Part shown: positions 8,752-17,068 of the stretch, piece by piece | Position numbering within the stretch: the first letter of the stretch is position 1 | How the letters are laid out: each line of letters starts with the position of its first letter | NCBI GenBank assembly: GCA_016710465.1 | Contig: JADJVS010000002.1 | Span: 124,001 to 188,000, forward strand | Reading direction: 5' to 3' | Length of the DNA stretch: 64,000 nucleotides | Origin: Sulfuritalea sp. | Lineage (GTDB): Bacteria > Pseudomonadota > Gammaproteobacteria > Burkholderiales > Rhodocyclaceae | Notes under the pieces: model-generated | What the model saw: only the letters and a program-made list of their open reading frames with translations | Databases searched by the model: none | What the model was told of the DNA's origin: nothing | Translations under genes and position numbers: made by a program

Positions 8752-9936
8752 CTAGGCGACCTTGCTATGGGCGCCGACGAGATTCCTGAACTCTTCGTCC
8801 GTCACAAGGCGGCGCTTGCTGATAGCCAGCTTCTTGATCTCGGAAAGCAGGGTCGGGAAGCTGTCTTCAGTGACAGCCAAACCGAGCTGATCGCACTTGA
8901 GCTTGATCGACGCCAGTCCGCTTTTCTTGCCGAGTACGATTCCACGCGGGGTATTGAGCAGCGAGGAAGAATAGGGCTCAATAGCCTCGGGGATATGGAA
9001 TTGCGCTGCGACGGCGCCGGTTTCGCGGACGAACAGGGTATCGCCCACCACGGACTTCCAGGGCTCCAATTGATAGCCGGCAATTTCGCGCAGGCGTTTC
9101 GACGTTTCGCGTACGCGACTGAAATCGAATCCGGTTTCGACCTGATACAACAATTCAAGGGTGAAGGCGATCTCGGGGAGGTTGGCGTTCCCTGCGCGCT
9201 CGCCAATGCCGTCAATGGTTCCCTGGATCCAACTGGCGCCGGCGTTGACCGCCGCGATTGCATCGGCAGTTCCCAGTCCGAAATCGTTGTGGCCATGAAA
9301 GTGGATCACCGCATCCTGCCCCAGCCAGTCTCGTGCCTTGCCGATCAGGTAGGTCACGGCTTCCGGAGTGGCGATTGCCAAGGTGTCGACGATCACGAAT
9401 TCCGCCGCACCTGCATCTCGGGCCGTTTTGTATATTCGTTCGAAGAAGTCGAGATCGGCACGGGTCGAATCGACGCCGAAGAATGCGACGTGTATTCCCT
9501 GCTTGACGCCGAATTCCACCGCGGTCTTGATTCGGTCGAGCACCGCTTCGCGAGATACGCCAAGGGCCTTGAGCTTCTGGTTGGAAATTGGGGCCTCGAT
9601 CACGCTGTGGCGCAAGCCAAGGTCGGCGACCGCTGCCACATCATCCGGCATGGCGCGGGCAAAGCCCCAGATTTCCGCCTTCAGGCCGGCGGCGGTGATC
9701 AGCTTGATGGCTTCGCGATCGTCTTCGGAGACACGCGGGAAGCCGGCCTCGATACGTCCGACGCCCAGTTGATCCACCATCCTGGCGATTTCCAGCTTCT
9801 GCTCAGGATCGAACATGACTCCGGTGGATTGCTCGCCATCGCGCAAGGTGGTGTCATAGAAGCCAACCTTGGGTTTCGGCCGGCCGGCGAGGGCGACCTC
9901 GTTCAGGGTTCCGGTCCAGATTTTTGTACGGTCCAT
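8752..9936 (-). CDS. DRE-TIM metallolyase (homocitrate/isopropylmalate synthase-like, HMGL-like)
   Basis: A 394-residue alpha/beta-barrel enzyme. The DTTLRDGEQ motif near residue 30 and HFHGHNDFGLG near the middle supply metal-binding and catalytic residues of the LeuA/homocitrate synthase/HMG-CoA lyase superfamily. GTIDGIGERAGNANL favours the synthase-type Claisen condensation branch. It is too short to include the LeuA C-terminal regulatory domain, so amino-acid feedback control is unlikely. In this operon it may condense or cleave a CoA ester. The Met at 9936 is preferred; an upstream in-frame extension is read from the neighbouring gene. Confidence 0.82.
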   Translation of the reverse strand: MDRTKIWTGTLNEVALAGRPKPKVGFYDTTLRDGEQSTGVMFDPEQKLEIARMVDQLGVGRIEAGFPRVSEDDREAIKLITAAGLKAEIWGFARAMPDDVAAVADLGLRHSVIEAPISNQKLKALGVSREAVLDRIKTAVEFGVKQGIHVAFFGVDSTRADLDFFERIYKTARDAGAAEFVIVDTLAIATPEAVTYLIGKARDWLGQDAVIHFHGHNDFGLGTADAIAAVNAGASWIQGTIDGIGERAGNANLPEIAFTLELLYQVETGFDFSRVRETSKRLREIAGYQLEPWKSVVGDTLFVRETGAVAAQFHIPEAIEPYSSSLLNTPRGIVLGKKSGLASIKLKCDQLGLAVTEDSFPTLLSEIKKLAISKRRLVTDEEFRNLVGAHSKVA

Positions 9937-9949
9937 GTTCGGGATTTCC

Positions 9950-10846
9950 TCAGAAGGGAGTGAACGGAGGGGCATCGACGCCGTATGCCTCTTTCCAGGA
10001 AATGACTCGGTTGCGCAGGATGCCGATTTTTTCGATCTCGGCTTCGATGAGGTCGCCGGGCTTGAGGAACCAGGCCTCCGGATCCGCACTGAAGGCGGCA
10101 ACGCCGGAAACGGTACCCGTCGAAATGATGTCGCCGGCGGAGTAGCCGGCGGGCGAGAATTTCGAGATGATCTGCGGGATGGTCACCGACATGTGGCTGG
10201 TGTTGGAGATCTGGCGCTTTTCCCCATTCACGCGCAGTTCTAGATCCAGGTCGTAAGGGTCGGGAATTTCGTCAGCGGTAACGATCCAGGGACCGATGGG
10301 GCAGAAGGTGTCGATTGATTTGCTGAACGAAAAGTTGGCGGATTGCATTTCACGACGCTGGATGTCGCGAGCCGTGATGTCGTTGAAGATGACGTAGCCA
10401 CCGACGTAGTCTTTGGCATCTTCGACGCTTATGTATTTGCCAGGCTTCGCGATCACTATTGACAGCTCAAGTTCATAGTCGAGTTGCTTGGTCAGGTGCT
10501 CCGGATAGATCACCGGGGCATCCGGTCCGACGATGGCGTCGATGTTCTGGAAGAACACAATCCATGGCTTGATGGCGGCGACCCAGTTTGCCCGGTCACC
10601 TTCCTGAGCGTGCTCGGCGTAATTGCCTGCGGTATGGAAGAATTTCTTGGGGATGATGGGCGCCTGGAGCTGGACGCCGGCAAGCGGGTAGCGCTGGTTT
10701 GTCTTAAGCCGTTGCGCATGGTCTTGAACCGGAGTTCCAAGCGCAAACAGGGAGCGCATGTCGGGAATGTCGAGAACAACGACAGCATCGTCTTCCAGTG
10801 CTCCCACCAGCTGCTTGCCGTTTACGGCGAATGTGACCAGTTTCAT
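9950..10846 (-). CDS. Fumarylacetoacetate hydrolase family protein
   Basis: A 298-residue FAH-fold protein. The metal ligands lie in DYELELSIVI (Glu pair) and YVIFNDITARD (Asp), and the C-terminal GDIISTGTVSGVA segment is typical. Family members cleave or hydrate C-C bonds of 2-oxo acids such as fumarylpyruvate or 2-hydroxymuconate derivatives. It is the first gene of the minus-strand operon, which supports a ring-cleavage or keto-acid pathway. The Met at 10846 begins the conserved MKLVTFAV strand and was chosen over one ten codons upstream. Confidence 0.88.
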   Translation of the reverse strand: MKLVTFAVNGKQLVGALEDDAVVVLDIPDMRSLFALGTPVQDHAQRLKTNQRYPLAGVQLQAPIIPKKFFHTAGNYAEHAQEGDRANWVAAIKPWIVFFQNIDAIVGPDAPVIYPEHLTKQLDYELELSIVIAKPGKYISVEDAKDYVGGYVIFNDITARDIQRREMQSANFSFSKSIDTFCPIGPWIVTADEIPDPYDLDLELRVNGEKRQISNTSHMSVTIPQIISKFSPAGYSAGDIISTGTVSGVAAFSADPEAWFLKPGDLIEAEIEKIGILRNRVISWKEAYGVDAPPFTPF

Positions 10847-11122
10847 TGTTTCAATCGCTCCAGTGAGTTGATGCAACCGATTGCAGTTCGCGGATCAGCC
10901 AGCGACAAAATGCTGTGCGTCTTTAAACGCTCTCGATCGTCCTTGATTTCAAATAAGCATTCCGCCGAGGCGGCTGCACTCCATCCCGTTCCTGCTAGCT
11001 TTACCTGATGTTCCAGGCGGCTTTTTCAGAATGATGGCAAGCCGGGATTGATGCGTCCAATACTGGTTTTGGGGATCACTATCGGGTTTGCTTATGTATC
11101 GACCCGATACGGAACGCTGCGG
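10847..11122. other. Intergenic region upstream of the catabolic operon
   Basis: About 276 bases without a convincing gene. It should hold the promoter of the minus-strand FAH operon. A short GCCG/CGGC-type hairpin lies near 10965-10976 and an AT-richer stretch near 10920-10960. I could not fix a promoter or LysR-type operator with confidence. Confidence 0.4.
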
Positions 11123-12304
11123 CTAGTGGTGCTTGCCGAACCTGGCGAGGAGGCGTGTGCTGAGAAACAGGGCGATCGATACAGTCGCGCTGATTGATGC
11201 CAAAGGGATCAGGGTTCCGTCGTGGGTTTTGCTGACCCAGATACCGGCAAGCAGGGCGACGACCATCATGACAAATCCGAAAAGGCCGGCTGCAGCACCG
11301 GCATTGTCTGAAAATGGCGCCAGGGAGCCGGATTGGGTACATGGAATATTGATTCCGTGTCCGGTCATGACGAGGAACAACGCGACCACGACGAGGCTCC
11401 AGTGCTGGACCCCGGCGAGCACCAGAAAGAGAAAACCGAGCCCGGCACCGAGCCCGATCGAGGTTCCAAGGCGAAGCGTTCCCTGAATTCCTATCGTGTG
11501 GAGCAGACGCCTGCAGGCGAGTGTGCCACCCAGGTAGCCGACCACTCCCAGAGCGAACAGGTAACCATAGTTCTCGGGTGCCACTCCCAACAACTGAATC
11601 AGCACAAACGGTGTTCCCGAGATGAATACGAATATTGACGCATATGAAAGCGCGCCCGGCAGTGCGTAGGCCCAGAATCCTGGGGTTTTCACGACACTGA
11701 TGTAAGTTCGGGCAAGGTGGCCCAGGCGCATCGCGTCCAGGTTCGGTTGACGGTTGGATTCCCGCATCCAGCGCAAGGCGGCTATCCAAACGGTCGCGCC
11801 GCCCAAGGTCAGGGAAACAAACGCGGCGCGCCAGCCGAAAGCAACTTGCAAGTAGCCGCCCAGCACAGGACCAAGCAATGGAGCCAATGAGAGCATCGAG
11901 CTTGCCTTGGCCAATATATGAGCGCCTTCCGAAGGTGTATACGCATCGCGAATGATTGCCCGCGCAACCACGACGCCCGTACAGCAGCCCACCGCCTGGG
12001 CGAAGCGCGCCGCGACAAGCCAGCCGAGTCCCGGCGCCACTGCGCAGGCAATGCTCGAAAGGAGGTACAGCGTCAGCCCTCCGATCAATACCGGGCGTCG
12101 GCCATAGCGATCCGACATCGGCCCGCTGACCAGTTGCGCCGTGCCGAAGCCGATAACGAACAATGAAAGCGTGTGCTGGACGTCTGCCGCCGCGACGCCG
12201 AAATCGGCCGCCATGCCCGGCAAGGTGGCAAGGTAGAGATCGGTGGATAGCGGCTGCAACATCAGGCAGCCAGTGACCAGCCAGAGCAGCGTGGTGGGAG
12301 TCAT
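11123..12304 (-). CDS. MFS multidrug exporter, Bcr/CflA family
   Basis: A 393-residue, 12-segment inner-membrane transporter. The N-terminal LQPLSTDLYLATLPGMA and the loop motif GPMSDRYGRRPVL between helices 2 and 3 are diagnostic of the drug:H+ antiporter group that includes Bcr and CflA. It likely exports small toxic compounds. The Met at 12304 aligns with the usual family start. It is transcribed in the same direction as smpB, 16 bases downstream of it, and may share its transcript. Confidence 0.9.
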   Translation of the reverse strand: MTPTTLLWLVTGCLMLQPLSTDLYLATLPGMAADFGVAAADVQHTLSLFVIGFGTAQLVSGPMSDRYGRRPVLIGGLTLYLLSSIACAVAPGLGWLVAARFAQAVGCCTGVVVARAIIRDAYTPSEGAHILAKASSMLSLAPLLGPVLGGYLQVAFGWRAAFVSLTLGGATVWIAALRWMRESNRQPNLDAMRLGHLARTYISVVKTPGFWAYALPGALSYASIFVFISGTPFVLIQLLGVAPENYGYLFALGVVGYLGGTLACRRLLHTIGIQGTLRLGTSIGLGAGLGFLFLVLAGVQHWSLVVVALFLVMTGHGINIPCTQSGSLAPFSDNAGAAAGLFGFVMMVVALLAGIWVSKTHDGTLIPLASISATVSIALFLSTRLLARFGKHH

Positions 12305-12320
12305 GCGGCGCGTTCCGGGC

Positions 12321-12770
12321 TCAACCGCGCCGATCACGCATCAGGCGAGCCTTCTCGCGCACCCAGTCGCGTTCCTTTTCCGCGTCACGCTTGTCGTGTT
12401 GTTTCTTGCCCTTGGCGAGACCGATCGCCAGCTTGACCCGTCCCTTGCTGTAGTGAAGGTCGAGGGGTACGAGCGTGTAGCCAGCGCGTTCGACCTTGCC
12501 GATCAATTTGCCGATTTCCTCGGCGTGCAGCAGCAATTTGCGGGTGCGCACCGGGTCGGGGTGGATATGCGTCGAGGCCGACAGCAATGGCGTGATATGG
12601 GCGCCGATCAGGAACACCTCGCCGCGCTTGACCACGACATAGGCTTCCTTGAGTTGGGCGCGCCCCGCCCGGATTGCCTTGACCTCCCAGCCTTCGAGCA
12701 CCAGTCCGGCTTCGAAGCGATCCTCGATGAAATAATCGTGGAAGGCCTTTTTGTTGTCGACGATGCTCAT
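12321..12770 (-). CDS. smpB: SsrA (tmRNA)-binding protein SmpB
   Basis: A 149-residue protein with the full SmpB signature: N-terminal NKKAFHDYFIEDRFEAG, the GWEVKAIRAGRAQL core, and the basic C-terminal tail (KRDAEKERDWVREKARLM) that enters the decoding centre. It binds tmRNA and rescues stalled ribosomes. The Met at 12770 begins MSIVDNKK; an in-frame extension upstream reaches into the divergent ratA and is not real. It is divergent from ratA-rnfH, an arrangement common in Betaproteobacteria. Confidence 0.97.
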   Translation of the reverse strand: MSIVDNKKAFHDYFIEDRFEAGLVLEGWEVKAIRAGRAQLKEAYVVVKRGEVFLIGAHITPLLSASTHIHPDPVRTRKLLLHAEEIGKLIGKVERAGYTLVPLDLHYSKGRVKLAIGLAKGKKQHDKRDAEKERDWVREKARLMRDRRG

Positions 12771-12834
12771 TGGACCGGGCGCTAAAATGCTGGATTCTAC
12801 CGTAGCCCCATTCCACGCCTGAGCGGCAGATCCA

Positions 12835-13266
12835 ATGGCCCTGGTTGAGAAATCCGTCCTCCTTGAACGAACTCCGGCGCAGATGTTCGTACTCGTCGAT
12901 CGCATCGAAGACTATCCGCAATTCCTTCCTTGGTGCGGCGGCAGCACGATCCACGAGCGCACGCCGGAACGAACGGCGGCGACGGTGTTCATCAATTACC
13001 ATGGCCTCAAGTCCCACTTTTCCACCGAGAACACCAAGCAGGAACCCTTTCTCATGGACTTGAAGCTGAAGGATGGCCCCTTCGATCATCTTGACGGTCA
13101 CTGGCGATTCACGCCACTGGGCGACACCGCCTGCAAGGTAGAATTTCGCCTGCATTACGAGTTCTCCAGCCAGTTGCTGGAAAAGGCGCTGGGGCCGGTG
13201 TTCCATCACATTACCAACACTTTCGTCGATTCCTTCGTCAAGCGGGCACGGATGGTCTATGGCTGA
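12835..13266 (+). CDS. ratA: RatA-family protein (COQ10/START-like, YfjG)
   Basis: A 143-residue START/polyketide-cyclase-fold protein (FVLVDRIEDYPQFLPWCGGS, and HYEFSSQLLEKALGPVFHH near the C terminus). Family members are described both as ubiquinone-binding COQ10 homologues and as the RatA ribosome-association toxin; the sequence alone does not decide between these. Its 3' end overlaps rnfH by 8 bases, so the two are translationally coupled. It is divergent from smpB. Confidence 0.9.
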   Translation: MALVEKSVLLERTPAQMFVLVDRIEDYPQFLPWCGGSTIHERTPERTAATVFINYHGLKSHFSTENTKQEPFLMDLKLKDGPFDHLDGHWRFTPLGDTACKVEFRLHYEFSSQLLEKALGPVFHHITNTFVDSFVKRARMVYG

Positions 13267-13579
13267 ATCGATCAACGTCGAGGTCGTATATGCGCTGGCC
13301 GACGTTCAGGATCTGGCCCGTCTCAGCCTGCCCGAGGGCAGTACGGCAATGCATGCCATCGAGGCCTCCGGCTTGCTGGCCAAGCATCCGGAGATCGACA
13401 TGAAGAAGAACAAGATCGGGGTCTTTGCCAAGCTGGCAAAGGCGGATACGCTGTTGCGCGACCGCGACCGGGTCGAGATCTACCGCCCGCTTATCGCCGA
13501 CCCCAAGGAAGTTCGCAAGCAGCGAGCCGCCGAGGGGAAGGCAATGAAGAAAGGTGGCGGCGACGCCGAAACCGAATAG
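13259..13579 (+). CDS. rnfH: RnfH family protein (RatB)
   Basis: A 106-residue ubiquitin-like-fold protein with the family's ALADVQDLARLSLPEGSTAMHAIEASG start and DRVEIYRPLIADPKEVRKQRA end. RnfH is often encoded next to ratA or in rnf operons; its biochemical role is unsettled. It overlaps ratA and ends 110 bases before guaB. The Lys/Glu-rich tail after residue 85 is probably disordered. Confidence 0.93.
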   Translation: MAESINVEVVYALADVQDLARLSLPEGSTAMHAIEASGLLAKHPEIDMKKNKIGVFAKLAKADTLLRDRDRVEIYRPLIADPKEVRKQRAAEGKAMKKGGGDAETE

Positions 13580-13656
13580 GCGGCTCTGCCGCGGTTTGCT
13601 CCCCCGGTATCCGCTTTGCGGGCTGGGAGGCGCGGAGGAGGACTGGTCCTCTCGCG

Positions 13657-13662
13657 TATAAT
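13657..13662 (+). promoter_or_regulatory. Probable guaB promoter -10 box (TATAAT)
   Basis: A perfect sigma-70 -10 hexamer lies 28 bases before the guaB start codon. The region 17 bases upstream (13634-13639) is not a good -35, so activity may rely on an activator or an extended element; this is inference. A GAGGA/TCCTC dyad immediately upstream (about 13635-13651) could be a protein site. Confidence 0.5.
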
Positions 13663-13689
13663 GCGTTTTTGCGACTCAAGGAAAACACC

Positions 13690-15150
13690 ATGCGACTGCT
13701 CCAGAAGGCGCTGACGTTCGACGACGTCCTCCTGGTTCCCGCCCATTCGGCGATCCTCCCCCGCGACGTCAGCCTCGCCACCCGTCTCACCCGCAAGATC
13801 CAGCTCAACTTGCCGCTGATCTCGGCCGCCATGGACACGGTGACTGAATCGCGCCTTGCCATCGCGCTGGCTCAGGAGGGTGGCATCGGCATCATTCACA
13901 AAAATCTGAATCCCAAGGCGCAGGCCGCCGAGGTTGCCAAGGTCAAGCGCTTCGAGTCCGGCGTGCTGAAGGATCCGATCACCGTGCCGCCGACCTTGAG
14001 TGTGCGTGAGGTGCTGGCCCTGACCCGCAGCTACCGCATTTCCGGCCTGCCCGTGGTCGATAACGGCGTGGTCGTCGGCATCGTCACCAACCGCGACACG
14101 CGCTTCGAGACCAATCTGGATCAGGCGGTCCGCAACATCATGACGCCACGCGAACGGCTGATCACGGTCAGCGAAGGCAGTTCGCCCGAGGAGGCCAAGG
14201 CATTGATGCACAAGCACCGCCTGGAGCGAGTGTTGGTTGTCAATGCCGCCTTCCAGTTGCGTGGCCTGGTCACTGTCAAGGATATTCTCAAGTCCAGCGA
14301 GCATCCGTTTGCCTGCAAGGACGAGCAGGGCCACCTGCGCGTTGGCGCCGCGATCGGCGTCGGCGAGGGCACCGAGGAGCGCGCGGAATTGCTGGCCGAG
14401 GCCGGCGTCGATGTGATCGTGGTAGATACCGCCCATGGCCATTCCGAAGGCGTTCTCAAGCGTGTGCAGTGGGTGAAGAAGACCTTCCCGCAGGTGGAAG
14501 TGATTGGCGGCAACATCGCCACCGCGAACGCGGCCAGGGCCCTGGTCGATCACGGCGCCGACGGTGTCAAGGTCGGCATCGGCCCCGGCTCGATCTGCAC
14601 CACGCGCATCGTCGCCGGCGTCGGCGTGCCGCAGATCACGGCCGTGGAAATGGTCGCCAATGCGCTGGCCGCCGACGGCATACCTTTGATCGCCGATGGC
14701 GGCATCCGCTATTCGGGCGACATCTCGAAGGCCATCGCCGCCGGCGCCAGTTCGGTGATGCTGGGCGGGCTGTTCGCCGGTACCGAAGAAGCACCCGGCG
14801 AGACCGTGCTCTACCAGGGCCGCTCCTACAAGGCCTATCGTGGCATGGGAAGCCTCGGCGCGATGAAGGACGGGGCGGCAGACCGCTACTTCCAGGATTC
14901 CGATGCCAACGTCGAGAAGCTGGTACCGGAAGGCATCGAAGGCCGCGTACCCTACAAGGGACCGGTGCTTGCCGTGATACATCAGTTGATGGGCGGCTTG
15001 CGTTCCTCAATGGGCTATGTCGGCTGTGCCACGATCGACGAGATGCGGGCGAAAGCCGAATTCGTCGAAATTACCTCGGCCGGTATCCGCGAGTCGCACG
15101 TGCATGACGTGCAGATCACCAAGGAAGCACCGAACTACCATATCGATTGA
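13690..15150 (+). CDS. guaB: Inosine-5'-monophosphate dehydrogenase GuaB
   Basis: A 486-residue IMP dehydrogenase catalysing the NAD-dependent oxidation of IMP to XMP in guanine nucleotide synthesis. It has N-terminal ALTFDDVLLVPAHS, a tandem CBS (Bateman) module around residues 95-205, and the catalytic loop GIGPGSICTTR with the active-site Cys, followed by GGIRYSGD and GMGSLGAM. The start follows AAGGAAAACACC. It is followed by guaA after a terminator-like hairpin. Confidence 0.98.
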   Translation: MRLLQKALTFDDVLLVPAHSAILPRDVSLATRLTRKIQLNLPLISAAMDTVTESRLAIALAQEGGIGIIHKNLNPKAQAAEVAKVKRFESGVLKDPITVPPTLSVREVLALTRSYRISGLPVVDNGVVVGIVTNRDTRFETNLDQAVRNIMTPRERLITVSEGSSPEEAKALMHKHRLERVLVVNAAFQLRGLVTVKDILKSSEHPFACKDEQGHLRVGAAIGVGEGTEERAELLAEAGVDVIVVDTAHGHSEGVLKRVQWVKKTFPQVEVIGGNIATANAARALVDHGADGVKVGIGPGSICTTRIVAGVGVPQITAVEMVANALAADGIPLIADGGIRYSGDISKAIAAGASSVMLGGLFAGTEEAPGETVLYQGRSYKAYRGMGSLGAMKDGAADRYFQDSDANVEKLVPEGIEGRVPYKGPVLAVIHQLMGGLRSSMGYVGCATIDEMRAKAEFVEITSAGIRESHVHDVQITKEAPNYHID

Positions 15151-15166
15151 TATTGTTTCCGACGGC

Positions 15167-15188
15167 AAAGGCGGCTACGGCCGCTTTT
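15167..15188 (+). terminator. Hairpin with T-run between guaB and guaA (terminator or attenuator)
   Basis: GCGGC (15171-15175) pairs with GCCGC (15180-15184) around a TACG tetraloop. The stem extends by AAAG/TTTT so that the T-run is part of the 3' arm. It lies 17 bases after guaB and 22 before guaA. Because guaA has no obvious separate promoter, partial read-through is likely and the hairpin would lower guaA relative to guaB. Confidence 0.6.
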
Positions 15189-15209
15189 GTCATTTCAGGG
15201 GTTCCCGCC

Positions 15210-16775
15210 ATGGCTCACCAAAAGATTCTCATCCTCGATTTCGGTTCGCAAGTCGCGCAACTCATTGCCCGCCGCGTGCGCGAGCAGCAGGTGTATTGCG
15301 AACTGCATCCCTTCGATGTCAGCGAGGAGTTCATCCGCGAATTCAAGCCGCAGGGCGTCATCCTTTCCGGAGGCCCCAACTCGGTCTATGAAGCCGAGGA
15401 ATGGAAGGCGCCCGACATCGTGTTCAAGCTGGGCGTGCCGGTGCTCGGCGTCTGCTACGGCATGCAGACCATGGCGGCGCAACTCGGCGGTAAGGTCGAA
15501 AGCAGCCACAAGCGCGAATTCGGTTACGCCGAGATGCGCGCCCGCGGGCATTCGAAACTGTTCAACGGCATCCAGGACCGGACCAATGCCGAGGGCCACG
15601 GCCTGCTCGAAGTCTGGATGAGCCACGGCGACAAGGTCACCGAATTGCCTCCCGGCTTCAAGCTCATCGGCAGCAACGAATCGACGCCGATCGCCGCCAT
15701 GGCCGACGAAACGCGCGGCTTCTACGCCGTGCAGTTCCATCCCGAAGTCACGCATACGCTCAAGGGGCGCGAGATCTATGCCCGTTTCGTGCGCGACATC
15801 TGCGGCTGTCGCGGCGACTGGAACATGCCCAACTACGTCGAGGAAGCGATTGCCAAGGTGCGCGAGCAGGTCGGCAAGGAGGAGGTGATCCTTGGCCTCT
15901 CCGGAGGTGTCGATTCCTCCGTGGTGGCGGCGCTGCTGCATCGGGCGATCGGCGACCAGCTTACCTGCGTCTTCGTCGACAACGGCCTGCTGCGCCTGAA
16001 CGAGGGCGTGCAGGTGATGGACACTTTCGCCAGGAACCTCGGCGTCAAGGTCATCCACGTCGATGCGGTAAGCCAGTTCATGGGACACCTGAAGGGTGTC
16101 GCCGATCCGGAACAGAAGCGCAAGATCATCGGCCGCGAATTCGTCGAGGTGTTCCAGGCCGAGGCGCAGAAGCTGCCCAACGCGCGCTGGCTGGCACAGG
16201 GCACCATCTACCCCGATGTGATCGAATCCGCGGGCGGCAAGACCAAGAAGGCGCACGCGATCAAGAGTCACCACAACGTCGGCGGCCTGCCCGAGACTCT
16301 GAACCTCAAGCTGCTGGAACCGCTGCGCGAACTGTTCAAGGACGAAGTCCGCGAATTCGGCGTGGCGCTGGGCCTGCCGCACGAGATGGTGTATCGCCAT
16401 CCCTTCCCCGGCCCCGGACTCGGCGTGCGCATCCTCGGCGAAGTGAAGCAGGAATTTGCCGACCTGCTGCGCCGCGCCGATGCGATCTTCATCGACGAAC
16501 TGCGCGCCGCCGACTGGTACGACAAGACCAGCCAGGCCTTTGCCGTGTTCCTTCCGGTGAAGAGCGTCGGCGTCATGGGTGACGGCCGCACCTACGAGTA
16601 CGTGGTGGCCCTGCGCGCGGTGCAGACCTCGGACTTCATGACCGCGAAGTGGGCGGAATTGCCACACGAATTGCTGGGCCGGGTCTCCAACCGCATCATC
16701 AACGAAGTACGTGGCATCAACCGCGTGGTCTACGACATCTCGGGCAAACCGCCGGCAACCATCGAGTGGGAATAA
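15210..16775 (+). CDS. guaA: GMP synthase (glutamine-hydrolysing) GuaA
   Basis: A 521-residue enzyme that aminates XMP to GMP. The class I glutamine amidotransferase half carries the catalytic Cys in GVCYGMQTM and His/Glu in QFHPEVTHT. The ATP-pyrophosphatase half has the P-loop LSGGVDSSVV, and the dimerisation domain contains PFPGPGLGVRIL. The ATG at 15210 is the conserved start. Its 3' end is intact although an integrase-bearing island begins directly downstream, which is expected when integration restores the reading frame. Confidence 0.98.
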   Translation: MAHQKILILDFGSQVAQLIARRVREQQVYCELHPFDVSEEFIREFKPQGVILSGGPNSVYEAEEWKAPDIVFKLGVPVLGVCYGMQTMAAQLGGKVESSHKREFGYAEMRARGHSKLFNGIQDRTNAEGHGLLEVWMSHGDKVTELPPGFKLIGSNESTPIAAMADETRGFYAVQFHPEVTHTLKGREIYARFVRDICGCRGDWNMPNYVEEAIAKVREQVGKEEVILGLSGGVDSSVVAALLHRAIGDQLTCVFVDNGLLRLNEGVQVMDTFARNLGVKVIHVDAVSQFMGHLKGVADPEQKRKIIGREFVEVFQAEAQKLPNARWLAQGTIYPDVIESAGGKTKKAHAIKSHHNVGGLPETLNLKLLEPLRELFKDEVREFGVALGLPHEMVYRHPFPGPGLGVRILGEVKQEFADLLRRADAIFIDELRAADWYDKTSQAFAVFLPVKSVGVMGDGRTYEYVVALRAVQTSDFMTAKWAELPHELLGRVSNRIINEVRGINRVVYDISGKPPATIEWE

Positions 16776-16776
16776 T
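16740..16776 (+). other. Presumed attachment site (attL core) in the guaA 3' end
   Basis: The last codons of guaA (from the SGKPPATIEWE stop region) are a well-known target for tyrosine-integrase islands. An integrase gene lies 293 bases downstream in the same orientation, with arm-type repeats between. The partner copy (attR) would lie beyond the window, so the exact crossover core cannot be fixed here. Confidence 0.55.
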
Positions 16777-16819
16777 TACTTAGCGTTTCGGTACTATTCT
16801 TACCTATTCAAAAAACACG

Positions 16820-16847
16820 AAAACCCCTTGGTAAAACAAGGGGTTTT
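16820..16847 (+). terminator. Rho-independent terminator downstream of guaA
   Basis: AAAACCCCTT (16820-16829) and AAGGGGTTTT (16838-16847) form a perfect 10-bp stem around GGTAAAAC, with a further T-run at 16851-16856. It would end the guaBA transcript and insulate the island. The A-rich left arm suggests it may work in both directions. Confidence 0.85.
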
Positions 16848-16892
16848 CTGTTTTTTACTATTCATGACTATTCAGGGTAGCCCACATCTGGA

Positions 16893-17048
16893 GACGGTAT
16901 CGGTGACGGTATTGGCATTTCTTGAGAGCTTCAGTAACATCGATACCGTCAACATCAAATGAACGCGTTGACGGTATCGTGAAATGCAAAACCCAGTAAC
17001 CATGCGGGTTGGCTGGCGAAATTAGGGAATTTTGCGTTGACGGTATCG
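16893..17048. repeat. Five integrase arm-type repeats (GACGGTATCG family)
   Basis: Copies lie at 16893-16903 and 16904-16915 (tandem, direct), 16941-16952 (inverted), 16968-16979 and 17037-17048 (direct; both preceded by GCG and reading TTGACGGTATCG). The set fills the space between the guaA end and the integrase start, where P4/lambda-type integrases have arm sites. The last copy lies 21 bases before the integrase ATG, so integrase may repress itself. Function is inferred from position and repetition. Confidence 0.7.
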
Positions 17049-17068
17049 GCGACCAGGAAAGGGCCACC

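Noticed and set aside
8752..9936. Leucine biosynthesis LeuA
   Set aside because: The C-terminal allosteric domain is absent and the neighbours are catabolic, not leu genes.
16776..16860. A tRNA gene as the integration target
   Set aside because: No cloverleaf could be drawn; the guaA 3' end explains the site.
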